Shown here in pieces: positions 48,655 to 60,614 of a DNA stretch of 64,000 bases (positions within the stretch are counted from its first letter, which is position 1; every line of letters begins with the position of its first letter). The DNA comes from Canna indica (lineage: Eukaryota; Streptophyta; Magnoliopsida; Zingiberales; Cannaceae). Below the pieces are notes generated by a model. That model was not told the origin of the DNA and did no database searches. It saw nothing but the letters and a program-made list of their open reading frames with translations. The position numbers were made by a program, and so were the translations under genes. The stretch is from positions 38,600,501 to 38,664,500 of the forward strand of contig CP136890.1 of NCBI GenBank assembly GCA_034359265.1, read 5' to 3'.

Positions 48655-49290
48655 GGCTTGACCCCAAGGGTGGTCCTCGGCCCCCAGCGCCACTCCTTCC
48701 GACCCCAAGAGTGGTCCTATCTTATGCTCCCCGCGAGCTCGGCCTGACCCCAAGCGCAGTCCTTGGTCTTAGCGCCACCTTTTCCGACCCTAGGTGTGGT
48801 CCTACCTTACGCTCTCCGCGAGCTCGGCTTGACCCCAAGCGCGGTCCTCGGCCCTAGTGGCACTCCTTTCGACCCAAAGAATGGTCTTGCCTTATAATTT
48901 GCAGGCTCGACTTGACGACAAGTGGGGTCCTTAGCCTCAGTGCCACTCCTTCCAACCGCAAGCGTTGTCCTCCCTTACGTATGCTCCCTTCAAGCTCGGC
49001 TTGACACCAAGAGTGATACTCGGCCCCAATGCCACTCCTTCCAGCCCCAAGTGTGGTCCTGCCTTACGCTTCTTGCAAGCTCGGCTTGACCCCAAGTAGG
49101 GTCCTTGGCCTCAACGCCACCTCTTTTGATCCCAGGCGTGATCCTGCATTACGATCCCCGCGAGTTCGGCTTGACCTCAAGCGCGATCCTTGGCCACAAC
49201 GCCACTCCTTTTGACCCCAAACCTAGTCCTGCCTTACGCTCCTCGCGAGCTCGGCTTAACCCCAAGTGCGGTCCTCGACCTTAGTACTAG

Positions 49291-49597
49291 CACTTGCGGC
49301 CTCAGCGCCCTTGAAGACCTCGGCATTCCCAGCGCCTTCCCTAAACAAAACATAGCCCCCATCTCCAAGCGAGATCCATTGCAGCATCCTCAACACCCTT
49401 TAAAGCTCCAAACATGGCTCTGAAAGGCGAACCTAAAGGGCTGATAGCCCAACGAACGACTATTGAGCAGGTAACTTTGGTCCTAAATCTACCTGGAACA
49501 TGGTCTCAACTTGAAGACCTAAGGGTAGTGTGGTACCCTAAGAAGTGGCTACTAACTCTCCAACATCAGCGAAAGAAGCGACAAAATACTCTTTTAG
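49291..49597 (+). other. Tat element sequence between minisatellite and element C
   Basis: GC-moderate sequence without a readable domain; it continues at 52592 after element C. Confidence 0.4.
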
Positions 49598-52591
49598 TGT
49601 TGGGTCAGGGAGGACCGGGCAAGCAACAAAAAATCTTTTATGCGCAGCGGAAGAAGAAATAGATCTTCTACCTAAACGGATCCATGCATCTCCGTTAAAT
49701 CAATACTATGTTAAGGATTATATCTTTGAAAACCGAACTCTTTCTTCTACTCTGCGAATCCAAGATCACGATCTTGCTTCGGATCCAAGGTGCTGCCAAG
49801 TGATGAATACCCTCTATGGTTAGCACACAGACGAACACAACGAACTCAATGGCTCCCGAGTGCTAGCTCGACTCTAGCTATCAAAACACCTTTCGATCTG
49901 GACGAGCACAAAAACACCTTTTGTGCTCTCCTCTCTCACTCTCTATTTGGTTGGCTGCTACAAAGGGAGTTTGGCTTCCTTCAAAACGAGATCAACTTTT
50001 CAGGAAGAGGTCAGCAGCCACGAGGAGATGATCATATACCCATCTAAACCATAGGCGGTTATTTATAGACACGTCAATCATATTGAACGAGTCATCACAA
50101 TCATTGATCAATTCAAAGCCATATCTGAAATCTTTAAAATGATTTCAATGTTTGAATAAAATATAACCTTAATAACAATTATCAAGGATGAATTCCTTAA
50201 ATTTGAGATGCCTAATATAATGTATCCTTTTATAACGATTATCAAAGATACATTACCTAAATTATAATCAACATAGTTCCAATTTCAAATCATATTTAAA
50301 ATTTAGAATAATTTATTCCAATTTGAAAACTCCTTTTTCAAATATGAAATTAATTCCCAAAAATACCAAGAGAGAATTGCGGGTTAATGGTCATGCGGAT
50401 TCGATCCGATGAGTCATAGACCTAAGCCCAATTCGGTTCGCCCTATACGTGCGACCCTGTAGGTTCACTTAACGTTGACAGTGGGTTCAAATCACATTTT
50501 CAACCTACAAGTCATTATGACTACCCAAGTCAAGTGAGATCGGTGATCCGAGCAACCTAGCTCACAGTATGATACTCTGTCCTTTTGTCACACGATATAT
50601 GGGTCGAGCATAAGATATGGATTACATAATCCTTATATTCCTCAATTTAATTTCTTGATTCCTAAGTAGACTGACTTAACAAATGACATTGATACTCCTA
50701 TCAATTCATTTGAGCACGACCATACATTTTCTTAGTCACACTCATCAAGGGGCCCAGAGATATCTCTCTCATATATGAGAGGGACAAATTCCTTCACGAC
50801 TACACATTATTCCTTTACATGATTCATTCTATGTCTAATGATAGTCCTTACTACCATCAGGTTAAAGGTGATGTTAGACTAGATCAAAACACAGATTTCC
50901 TCACGTAGGAATCCATGGTGACATCAGGTCGGAGGACTAGCGTATCACTATCGCTGGAGATATACTAATGATATAATCCATATAGTATTCTCACGATGGG
51001 TCAGTTCGACATCATGTTCTCCAACATGTGTCTATGATCTGACTTTGATATCACATATTCATTGTTGGTGAAATGACCTATACTAGAGGGGGGAGGGTGA
51101 ATAGTGTGTTAACTAAAACTTAATCCTAAATTCGATTTTAATCATTTTCTTGATTAGTTAGGCAAATCACTAATTAAAGACTAAATGCAGAAGCAATTAA
51201 TAAAACAATTAAACACAACCAAAGATCAATGCTAACACATGGATTTATAATGGTTCGGCAACCCGCTTACTCCACTACCTAAGCACCCCCGCTTAGGATT
51301 TCAACCTAATCCACTAGATGTAGAGTTCCTTTACGATGAGAACTTTTCACCGGAAAGTCTCAACTCTCACACCGAAGGCACTTCCACACCTAGAAGTCTC
51401 CACCTTCCTACCGATAGCACTTTCCCACCTCACTCTCCCTAAAGACACTTTAATCCTAGATTACACTGGTAGAATTATGCCTCAACACCAAGACAACCAC
51501 CACACTCAATCAACCTAGCACTCTAGCTTTACACACTTGAAATACAACAAATAAACACAAAAATACAATAACAAATGGAGAAATAATCAAAATAATAATA
51601 CACTTAGCTCTAAATAGCGATTCCTAGCTCCTCTTGATGCTTGGATGATAAATCGATTAAAGCTCAAAGGCAAGATCAAGATTGTAAGGATCAAAGCTAG
51701 GGGTTTCAAAGAATATCTCAATGAAGGCTTAGTATAGGATCATATGATGTCTCAATAGTTTCTAGAGATTCATAGGAAGGCTGTCGAGGGTCTTAAATAG
51801 GCAGAACACAAGATGAAGGTCAGGCTCAACGAAAATAAATGACTATTTTTTGAGTCGTTAGCCCGCCAGTCGATTGGTTGGTTGACCAAACCATCAATCG
51901 ATGATCAACCGAATGGCTACTGGACATTTCTAGCAGCCTTCGGTCGATGTCTAGTCGACCATTCGATCGATCGAAACATGCACAAAGTGCAGTTTCAGCC
52001 CGACTTTCTTTGGTTCAGCTATTGAGTTTTAGGTTTGGTTTTTTAGGGATCTTTACATCATAATGAGGATTTTATAATTGATCTAGACACCCTAAACGTA
52101 GACTCTATTTTCCTGACGAATCCCGAGCGTGTTGACCAACGTCCTTCCGATTTTCTGATTTCTTCGATATTTTCGATCATGGACGTCGAACGCTAACCGA
52201 CTTGGAACCTAAAAATATTTCTCCATGAAAACATTAGTTTCATGTTTGTTATCATCAAAGCCGATATTAAGACCAAGTTGAAAATCTTACGCCAACATCC
52301 ATGACCAGTAAAACATGATCATCAGCTAGTCAGACTGCATACTAGTCTTCATTCATTATCGTTCTAAGACAATGACTGACTAGGGTTTGTTTAGAATAGG
52401 ATTCCAACTATCTTAGGGTTTTACTATCAAGTCTCGTACTTGATGACCATTAGGCGGAATCAATATTTCAAGGAATCTCTTATCAAGTTAAATACGCTCA
52501 TAATAAATAACAAGATAAAATAAGTCCAATTATTCAAAAGGAAAACTACAATGATAATATTGTTACATTGGCCTAGGGCACACTACTAACA
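49598..52591. mobile_element. solo LTR (element C), itself interrupted
   Basis: TGTTGGGTCAGG...CTACTAACA, flanked by TTTAG at 49593-49597 and 52592-52596. After removing the nested family 1 LTR it is about 1.75 kb. The early 'gcgcagcggaagaag' word resembles LTRs A, B and D. No coding capacity. Confidence 0.82.
51063..52297 (-). mobile_element. family 1 solo LTR (reverse) nested in element C
   Basis: TGTTGGTGAAATGACC...GCCAACA, an inverse match to the 1786-3526 LTR with internal deletions (1235 bp). Flanks are TTCAT (51058-51062) and TCCAT (52298-52302). A degraded palindrome array remains at 51868-51982. Confidence 0.82.
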
Positions 52592-53147
52592 TTTAGCCCC
52601 AACGGCTACCGACCATACAACGTCAGCTCAATATCACTCGGCCGACCAAACGGCGTCGACACTCGCCAAATGCTTAGACCACAACAAGCAAAGGCAACAA
52701 AAATAATACATGAAGGATGTGACAGCAAGTAAAAATACCCAGAAACATATTCACAAGCCAGTGACGGGCAACAATGTCAAATGCCCATGAAGGGCGAAAG
52801 TTAAAAGCCCCGAAGGGAAGCAATCTACATGCAAGAAACACGCCATCACAACATGAGAGCACAATGGTTCAAGTTACAAACATACTAAAACAAGGCTGGA
52901 GGAACATCCGCAGCCACAGAAGGGGCATCACCCCCGATGTCGGTCGCCATCATCGGAGATGTGGTCGACTCAAAAGCAATCACTAGGGGCTCTTCCTCAG
53001 CTGGCACAGAAGCCTCCCTCTCCCTCATGGCAAGTGGGTCGGTCAGGGCACCATCCCTGACCCCTTGAAGTACACGGCCTCTAAGAAGTCGACTTTCGGG
53101 CTGAGAAATTTGGCCTACTCCAACGCTTTTTTCAAGGCCCGCAATGT

Positions 53148-56100
53148 AATACTCGTAAAAAAATTCTTTTAAAATTTTTATTTAATTATTCCAGCGGGAT
53201 ATTTTGGTCACGCGTTAGGATGAGCCGGATGAAATGCTTGAGGACTTGAATTGAAGATTGACCTTTGTGCGCAAGGAAATTAATTCATCTAAGTTTGATT
53301 AGTCCTTAGATGGGTTGTTTGGTTCGAGATGAGTCCGGAGGTTCGAGCGAAACTCAAATCAAACTTGTATGGATTGAGTTATGGCTTATTTTAGACTCTA
53401 CTTAAGTTAGGGGGCACTTTGGTGTTTTGGAGATTGAGGTTTTAGTATTTATACCTCATCCCTCAGGGCGCACAGCTCATAGCAGCAGCCACACCCCCTT
53501 GGGCATCCATAGGAAGAGGCGCATGCATGGAGAGGGAGAAAAGGGGAATCTCGGCGGACAGTTCCTACAGCATCGAACATTAGCAAACTTCGCGATCAAC
53601 AGAGCATCCGTGGTCAGATCGTAATGAAATTTGGATAGTAAGTTTTAGACTTCTTGATGTACATCTTGGTCGGTGGAGATTGGTTTTTGATGGCCGAATC
53701 TGTCGCTTTCATGGAATTACCGAAGCCCCGTTGTTGGTTTTCTTCTCCAGGATTCTGCTTCATCGAGTTTCGCCAAATCGGGCGATCCGGACACTAACCT
53801 GAGGCTCCCCGTTGGAGCCGCACAACCTAATTGAGAAGATGAGCCAGCCAGCCCCTCTCCTCTCTTCCTCTTGGAGCCGCCGCCCTCTAGAGCCAAGCCG
53901 CCGAGCTTCTTCCCCTCCTCCTTCCTCTCCTTCTTCCTTCCCTTTGGAGCCGAGCCGAAAGGAGCCAAGCCAAGCCAGCCCCTCTCTCTTCCTCTTTCCC
54001 TCTCTTTAAGTCGTTGGCTTGAGGTGAGCCGCCGCCCCCTCTTCCCCCCTTCTTGAGTCGAGCTGCCATTTTTTGAAGCCGGATTCGAGGATCGTCATCC
54101 AGGATTTCTTCTTTAATCATCCTTCCTATTTAGGTGAGTGGTTTTATCCCCTCCTTCTCAAGTTTTCTTCGGGTTCTTGAAGCCATTCTTGAAGGCTTGG
54201 ATGATTTGATTTATTTTTCGATAAACTCTCGATTTATCGTTAATCTTTTGTGTACCGTGTTTGAGGAGGCCTTAAACCTTCCCCTATGTGGCTCAAGAGC
54301 CCTAGGATGTGCCTAGGGGTTCTTGGCCAAGGTGGAGAAAGGGGGTGCCATCCAAGTGTTCGATGAATTGCCTAAGAGAAGGTTGTAGCTTTTTTCTTAC
54401 CTTCTATGATTTCAATTTGTTCATCAATCTTGATGCTTACTATTTAAAAGCATGCTTTGTAATAAATCTGTGATTATTGGGTAGAAATCATGTTTCTAAA
54501 AAATTAAGATCTTGATGTTGATGCCATGAAGGTTCTTGAGGAAAGTTTCTTGATCAAGGTGCTTGGTTCTTGTTTATAGTATTTGTTGGTACTTGTTAGC
54601 ATTGTTGTTAAGCATAGAAATTGAGAAATTTATCTCAATATTTATATTCTGTTTCAATTATAATTAAGGGTTTAATTTCTGTAACTTTCGCATTTATTTT
54701 CATGCTATGCTGAAATTTTGATGTTGTTGGAATTCTATGCTGAGATGATGAATCTGTTTTGTTTTTAAATTGCTTGCTGTGGTGTATGTTTTTCTCCGAA
54801 CATAGTCGTGTAACCTATCGTTTCAACCAGAAATCATAATTTGGAAACATACGACACACTCAGGAGACCTGATTCGGGTTAGATACATCAGTATTGGGCT
54901 CAACAGTAAGATAAAACAAAACCCTAAAATAAAATCCTAATCTTGGTGATCTAAATTTTAATTGCATAACTAAAATTGGGCAAAGGGTCAGCATAATCTA
55001 TTATGAACCAACAAATAAAATTTTGCATGAAATAAAACCACACAGGTTCATGACATTACGGGTCTAGGAGTTGAGGTCAAGTATTGAAGTGTTGAGACAC
55101 TTCCCAATAAGGACATCCCTAAGACACCGTAGGAGAGACTTGACTTAGATCATGTTGCGTCATATTTTTATGAATGACGGAGAAGCTCGTTGAGGAGCCG
55201 AATTGCGAGCTAGGCCCGGGAGATTGGATGACTACTTCCTAATCTGTGGAACAAGTTCAGTTGAGCAAATATCGATTGTTCTGGTGTGGCCTCGTGGGAT
55301 AAGTTCGGAGGGCCTACCCGATTATCCCCGAGGTGGTTTTAAGGAATAAGTTCGGATGTCATACCCGATTATTCCTGTGATATCCTAAAGGGGTAAGTTC
55401 GGAGGGCCTACCCGATTACCCCTGTGATATCTTAAAGGGGCAAGTTCGGACGGGCAATCTCGATTGTCCCTTCGCGTTTGTGGAGCAAGTTCGGAGGGCT
55501 TACCCGATTATCCCCGATGTGGTTTTGAGAAATAATTTCGAAGGGTCTACCCAATTATTCCTGTGATATCCTAAAGGGGTAAGTTCGGAGGGCCTACCCA
55601 ATTACCCCTGTGATATCTTAAAGGGGCAAGTTTGGATGAGCGAATCCCGATTATTCCTTCGCGTCTTGTGGAGCAAGTTCGGAGGTTCTTCCCGATTGCT
55701 CCCAAGTTTTTTTATACTAGGATAAGTTCAGAGGGCCTTCCCGATTATCCTAGTATGTGTTGTTGCCTTAGGGCATGGTAGGCTTAGGCCTGTTGATCTT
55801 CACCGTTTGGATGTTGGATGCCTTCGAGCAGGTGGTGGCCGATGGCCTGTTAGCTGGTCACTTCCTTGTGACCTTTTTCTGCTTGAGTCAGTAGATTTGA
55901 TTTATGCATCCTATTTATGATTGTTTTTTTCGTGGGGGTTGGTAGAACCGTTTATTGATTTCTTTTGAACTCACCTATTGTCGTTGTTTTATTTTATAGA
56001 GCATAAACGGTGAGGTGGGCTAGAGCACTTGGCGCGGCTGGAGGGCAGAGGAGTTACATTGATCTCATAGCAGTCCTAGTTAGGATCGTAGTCGAGTCTT

Positions 56101-56402
56101 TTGGTAGTGTGTCATGCACTTTTGTTGATTTTTGGAGTTGTAGCCCTTGAGGGCATTTATGTCATTTTATTCAGATTCTATTGTATTTGGTCTGTTGGAC
56201 TTGATTTATTATTTATGTATTTCATTATTTTGTTTAAACTTGTTTATGATGAACTCTGGTTTGATTTCTAGCTGAAATAAAAACTTGTTTATTTCTTTAT
56301 GCTATTGTTTATTCTCATGAGTTGGCATGTGCATGGTTTAGGCTGCGGGGTATAGGCACGTATACCTTGGACGGTCACGTGACCCTGAGCTGGGGCGTTA
56401 CA
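53148..56402 (+). mobile_element. chromovirus-type LTR in the antisense ORF (possibly mosaic)
   Basis: Starts TGTAATACTCG and ends GGGGCGTTACA. From about 53800 to 56402 it is the inverse match of the solo LTR at 26353-31980, but 53148-53800 is unlike that family. TATTTATA near 53440 fits a U3 promoter. The flanks CGCAA and GATAG do not match, so either this is a recombinant or an inner LTR (GATAG at 53634-53638 and 56403-56407) sits inside another one that continues to about 57485. Confidence 0.6.
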
Positions 56403-57485
56403 GATAGTGTTTAGGAATTATAATTTTAGATATAATTTATGAGACTAGACTTGCTATTTGATTGAGAGCAATCAAGGTAAGACAAGAGGGTGGTTGGCCG
56501 AGTACCCTATTGGGGTATTTGGGGAGGGTCGGCTGAGCATGGGTAAGGGGGAGTTTACCATGAGAATTATGTTTTGTATTTTATGTTGATGATTATCATG
56601 ATGGTTATATTTTAGGTTGATATTATCATAATGATTATATTCTATATTCATGCTACCATGACGAGGATATTTTTATGTGAAGGTTATCATGATATAAGAA
56701 ATGTAGACGATTTTATTTTACTCCTAAATTAATTTCATGCTTGAGCATATGCTTAAATTGGTATCTACCTCATTTGCATAATTGCTGAAATTTTATTTAG
56801 TAAGCTAAATTTATTTATTTAAGTGCAGATATTGTATATTTAATTGCTGGAAATTATTTGATAAATGCTGTGATTTAATTGTTGAGCTGACCTATGTTTG
56901 GAAAGCTGTGAATTAAATTCTAATTGCAGTGATTATCTACGAGGATGCTAAAAATAGTTGCATGCTTGCAATATTTATCAGGTATCGAAGATAGATAAAT
57001 ATTAGAGATAAATATGACATGTTGAACATAAAATCATGACATACCCCTACTGGTAGATGACGGTGAAAATTAGAAATTAAATACTTAATTTCAAACATAG
57101 AGACATCACAAGTAGGGACACGAAATTATGTACTATAGTCATGATTGTTGGATGAGCATAGAAATCTTGTGTGCACTGTGTATTATGTACTATGTTTGTG
57201 CGGCTAATCGAGGCTGAGTATTGCTCATGTTTGTGCGGCTGGTGGAGGCCGAGTATTGCTCATGTTTGTGCGGCTGGTCGAGGCCGAGTATTGCTAATGT
57301 TTGTGCGGCTGGTCGAGACCGAGTAATGCTTATGTTTGTAGTCGGTTATGACCAAGTATTATTTATGCATGTGGGCCATGATGGCCGAATGTTCTCACTT
57401 CTTATAGGTTGGCCAATTGGCCAGGTGGTGTACTAAATCCCTGAATTTATCGGAAAATTTAATTCATGTTATATATTCATGTATT
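56403..57485. other. unclassified LTR-like sequence with small tandem repeat
   Basis: AT-rich, followed by four copies of a ~40-bp unit ('tttgtgcggctggtcgaggc', 'cgagtattgctca') at 57195-57330. It separates the LTR at 53148-56402 from the resumed antisense ORF. Possibly the distal part of an interrupted LTR. Confidence 0.45.
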
Positions 57486-58565
57486 TTGGAATTTAGGAGG
57501 AGGTTTAGCAGAACCACTCGCCGACCTTGCCCTAAAGTTTATGCACTTCCTTCTTGAGCTTCTCAACCTCTATGCTCGAACGGCGGCGATCTCAGCCTTC
57601 AATTTAGCCTCCACCTCCACCGCAGCAGCAGTCTCAAGCTCCGAGGCGTTCAGTGCATTTTCCAAGCTTTCGACTTTCTTGTCGAGGACATCGATCATCT
57701 CTTGGGCCTCCCTCTCCTTAGCTGCGACGCCAAAGAGAGTCCTGTTAAGATTCAGGATTTCGTCATCCCTCGCCTTGAGAGTCTTCTTCACCTCCTCTAG
57801 CTTGGCCTTTAGAGATTCGATCTCCCGTGCCTGGACCTCAGCCGTCTCCAACACGGATACCTGTCTTTCTCTAGCTTCTTCATCATACTAGCCAGTCGGA
57901 GGCTCTGAGCCTCAGTGTACTTGGTCATCTTAGCTGAACCCACCTCCTCGGGGGAGTTTGACATAGCCAGGACATTTCGGGCATATAGTCCTGACGGAGA
58001 GGTCCTCCTCCTCCAAAAACACGGCGCTCGAAGCCTTGGCCCTCTTCCTTCACTTGAGGGGAGGAGGGGAAGGAGAAGAAGAAGGCGAGGGGACCAACAG
58101 TTTGTCCACCCCTAGGCCTGGGCCCCCAAAATCTTTACTGATTTCTATGAAGGTGAACGAGGAGAGACATCGGTCACTGGCCCTTTCCCTTGTCAAATGC
58201 CAAGGCCATCCCTTTCAATTCCTCCAATCTGGATTAGAGGGACGTCTAGTTCGACCTCAAGTCAATCTCGCATGCAAAGAAGAGTCCGGAATTAGCATAT
58301 TAAAAAATGGCTAAGGTAATAAAACAATTTTCCCGTGGTCTCAGACTTACTTATATAACTTGTGATCGAGGACTTGTCCTGGTCCCACTTTAACAACTCT
58401 CTACATGTAAAAGGAGTAGAAGGCCTTCACTAATTTAAATACCTAATCACCTACCTATCCTCGGGCAGAATACTCCCTTCCTCCAAGACCAAAATGGTGC
58501 TCGGGTTCCGCTTCCAAAATAGTGGAAACTTCTCCATGGTCGACACCCTATCTAGAAAGAACTAT

Positions 58566-59310
58566 CAGTCACTCGCCCTCGACCTCATTTTGAAGAAATG
58601 TCTCTTGAAGTTCTTGTAAGAACTCTTGAACATGCTAAAGATCTTCCTTCCCGAGGTTCTACTGATGTACACCCAAGGCCCTTCTGCGTCCCCTTAGCTC
58701 GGAAGAAGGAAAAAAAATACATTGAGGCTCGGCTCTACACTTAGGAACTCCATCAGAACTTCCAAACAACGGATAAACGGCCAACCGTTTGGGTGAAGCT
58801 GTGTCGGGGGAAGGTTCACTTGAATTAGCACCTCGCATTCAAAATAAATCAGTCATTCGGCCTTGACCTCACTTTGAAGAAATGCTTCTTGAAGTTCTTG
58901 TAAGAACTCTTGACCATGCCGAAGAGCTTCCTCCCCGGGGTTCTACTGAAGGACACCCGAGGCCCTTCTGCGTCCCCTTATCTCAGAAGAAGGAAAAAAA
59001 ATACATTAAGGCTCGGCTCAATACTAAGAAACTCCATCAGAATTTCCAACCAACGAACAAACGACCAACCGTTCGGGTGAAGCTGTGTCGGGGCAAGGTT
59101 CACTTGAATCAACACCCGCACTCAAAATCAGCCAGTCACTCAGCCTCGACCTCACTTTGAAGACATGCCTCTTGAAGGTCTTGTAAGAACTCTTGAACAT
59201 GCCGAAGAGATTCCTCCCCGGGGTGCTACTAGAGGATACCCACAAGCCCTTCTGTGTACTCTTAGCTCGAAAGAAGGAAAAAAATACATTGAGACTCGGC
59301 TTGACACTAA
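58566..59310 (-). repeat. ~284-bp tandem repeat (2.6 units) in the antisense ORF
   Basis: Unit starts at 58566, 58850 and 59133 ('cagtcactc(g/a)', then 'gcctcgacctcactttgaag'). Each unit encodes the MFKSSYK...FKVRS and FFPSSE segments on the minus strand. The period is 283-284, not a multiple of three, so the copies fall in different frames. Confidence 0.88.
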
Positions 59311-59508
59311 GGAACAGGGAAGGCTCTCGAAGGCATCCTCGTCGCCGAAACGAGAAAGCAACGCACCTTTGTAAAAGGCCTCAATGCCGCTGGAGCTGGT
59401 CATCACCAAGCTCTGCTGCCTTATCTCGTCATGAACCCACGAGTAAGGGTTTGCGCTCTTGTCTGGCTTATTTACTACCAATTGAAGGCTAACACTCTTC
59501 TTCCCCAT

Positions 59509-60311
59509 GCATTAACCCGATAAAGATCAAAAATCATAATGAATTAGAGACAAGTTAGTATAACCTACCAACTTAAGGTTGACCCCGACAAGGCAAAAAT
59601 AAAAGGTCGGGTTAGAAAGACTTACCGTGAATTAATGACAGCGGACAAGGCGATGAACAGAGTGGCAGCATTGCTGACAAAGACCTCGAGAGCACAAACA
59701 AGGAACAATCAAGAACTTGAGACGTAAGAAAATTCTATTTAAAGGATAGGAGAGAACTTTAAAGACTAGGAAGCGACAACCTCTTCATCAGATGGCTGAC
59801 AGCCGTGCTCTAATAGCGGAATGAATCCTAGCTGATCGTCCCATCAACAACATATACTTAAATGTCTGAAAGCATGAACGACCAAATCTCTGTGCCATGA
59901 TTACCTCTCTACCAAAATAAATGCTAGAAAAATCAGGCAACAACTGGAGATCGACACGTGGAAAGGAGTATCACTCTTCACGCAACCATCATACTGGACG
60001 CAGAAACCGAAAAATTGCAAAACGACGATACCAAGATATTCTGATCTCACCTAGCTACCTCGGCAATTCAATTAAGGGAAGAACACATCGCATGCTCACT
60101 TACCGAAGTCTGACTGAGGTAAGACACTGGAAATATGCACAAAGCTCGGCAAGCGAACAGAAGTCGACACACCACTAGAGCTCGGCACGAAATCCCCGAA
60201 CTCCGACCAAGCTCGAGTTTATGGACTAGACTAGCTCTTTGGGCCTGGTTGGAACAGGCCCGAAAGCGCCTACACTCGTGAATCAGACTCAGATGGAGTC
60301 AATGTACCACA
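59509..60311. other. Tat element, region between antisense ORF and right LTR
   Basis: No coding signal on the plus strand; probably the promoter side of the antisense ORF and the unaligned 5' part of the right LTR. Confidence 0.4.
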
Positions 60312-60614
60312 ACTTAGTCCAGGGGCTCCATCCGGCCAAACAAGGATATCAACATTCTTCATCAATTACTAGAGATTCGACACCAATGAGCTTGCCATCT
60401 ATAGGTTAAACTTTGACTCATTCAATGCATATCCTCGTGAGATTTTGGGAGACATCACCATCCGAAATATCCCTAACCTGCCTCATAAAACATATACAAC
60501 ACACATCAGGTATATTCTCGATTCATATTCTATATTCAATATTTGACATTCCTTTATACTTGAGTGTCAGAGTGTCTTTGCAGGTCATCCCGGAGCTGTG
60601 TCGAACCAAGAGAC
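60312..60614 (+). repeat. right LTR remnant of the Tat element
   Basis: Colinear with the three pieces of the left LTR from ACTTAGTCCAGG to AAGAGAC. It probably extends upstream of 60312, where no left counterpart survives. Confidence 0.7.

Larger units (their letters stand above)
43866..49290 (+). repeat. ~85-bp minisatellite of the Tat element, in three blocks
   Basis: The unit is 'ggcttgaccccaagcgcggt', then 'cctcggcc..agcgccactcc', then 'ttccgaccccaagcgtggtc', then 'ctgccttacgctccccgcga' and 'gctc', 84-90 bp. Blocks at 43866-44011, 46054-46169 and 48655-49290 (about 7.5 units in the last) were one array before insertions A and B. Confidence 0.88.
52885..59508 (-). pseudogene. antisense ORF of the Tat element (gypsy-type transposon N-terminal domain plus coiled coil)
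   Basis: Reads right to left. The N-terminus at 59508 is MGKKSVSLQLVVNKPDKSAN, then SGIEAFYKGALLSRFGDEDA and a YFFPSxE segment. FGMFKSSYKTFKRHVFKVRS follows, resembling the 'putative gypsy type transposon' domain. That domain region is tandemly repeated (58566-59310). Downstream are a linker with RKRAKASSAVFLEEEDL (about 58040) and a strong coiled coil from SVLETAEVQAREIESLKAKL (57854) to 57570, then EVEKLKKEVHKL. Insertion 53148-57485 interrupts it. The C-terminal part is LRALKKALE, then KVDFLEAVYFKGSG and MREREASVPAEEEPLVI, with a stop at 52885-52887. Multiple stops and frameshifts are present. Its role in Tat elements is not known. Confidence 0.65.
34637..60614 (+). mobile_element. decayed Ty3/Gypsy element of Tat type, heavily nested
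   Basis: LTR-derived sequence at 34637-34876 and 39334-39382 matches 60312-60614 (shared 'ggatatcaacattcttcat', 'gagtgt(a/c)tttgca', 'aagagac'). PBS, gag, protease and the pol-downstream region follow the left LTR on the plus strand. A long antisense ORF precedes the right LTR. An extra antisense ORF and a tandem-repeat block near the 3' end are features described for Tat-lineage elements (Grande, RIRE2, Retand). RT, RNase H and integrase are deleted. At least seven younger elements interrupt it. The outer boundaries are uncertain because the left LTR is 5'-truncated. Confidence 0.75.

Noticed and set aside
48655..49290. Spaced 'gctcggcttgaccccaag' repeats as a CRISPR or protein-repeat gene
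   Set aside because: The whole ~85-bp unit repeats, frames contain stops, and the array is part of a retrotransposon untranslated region.
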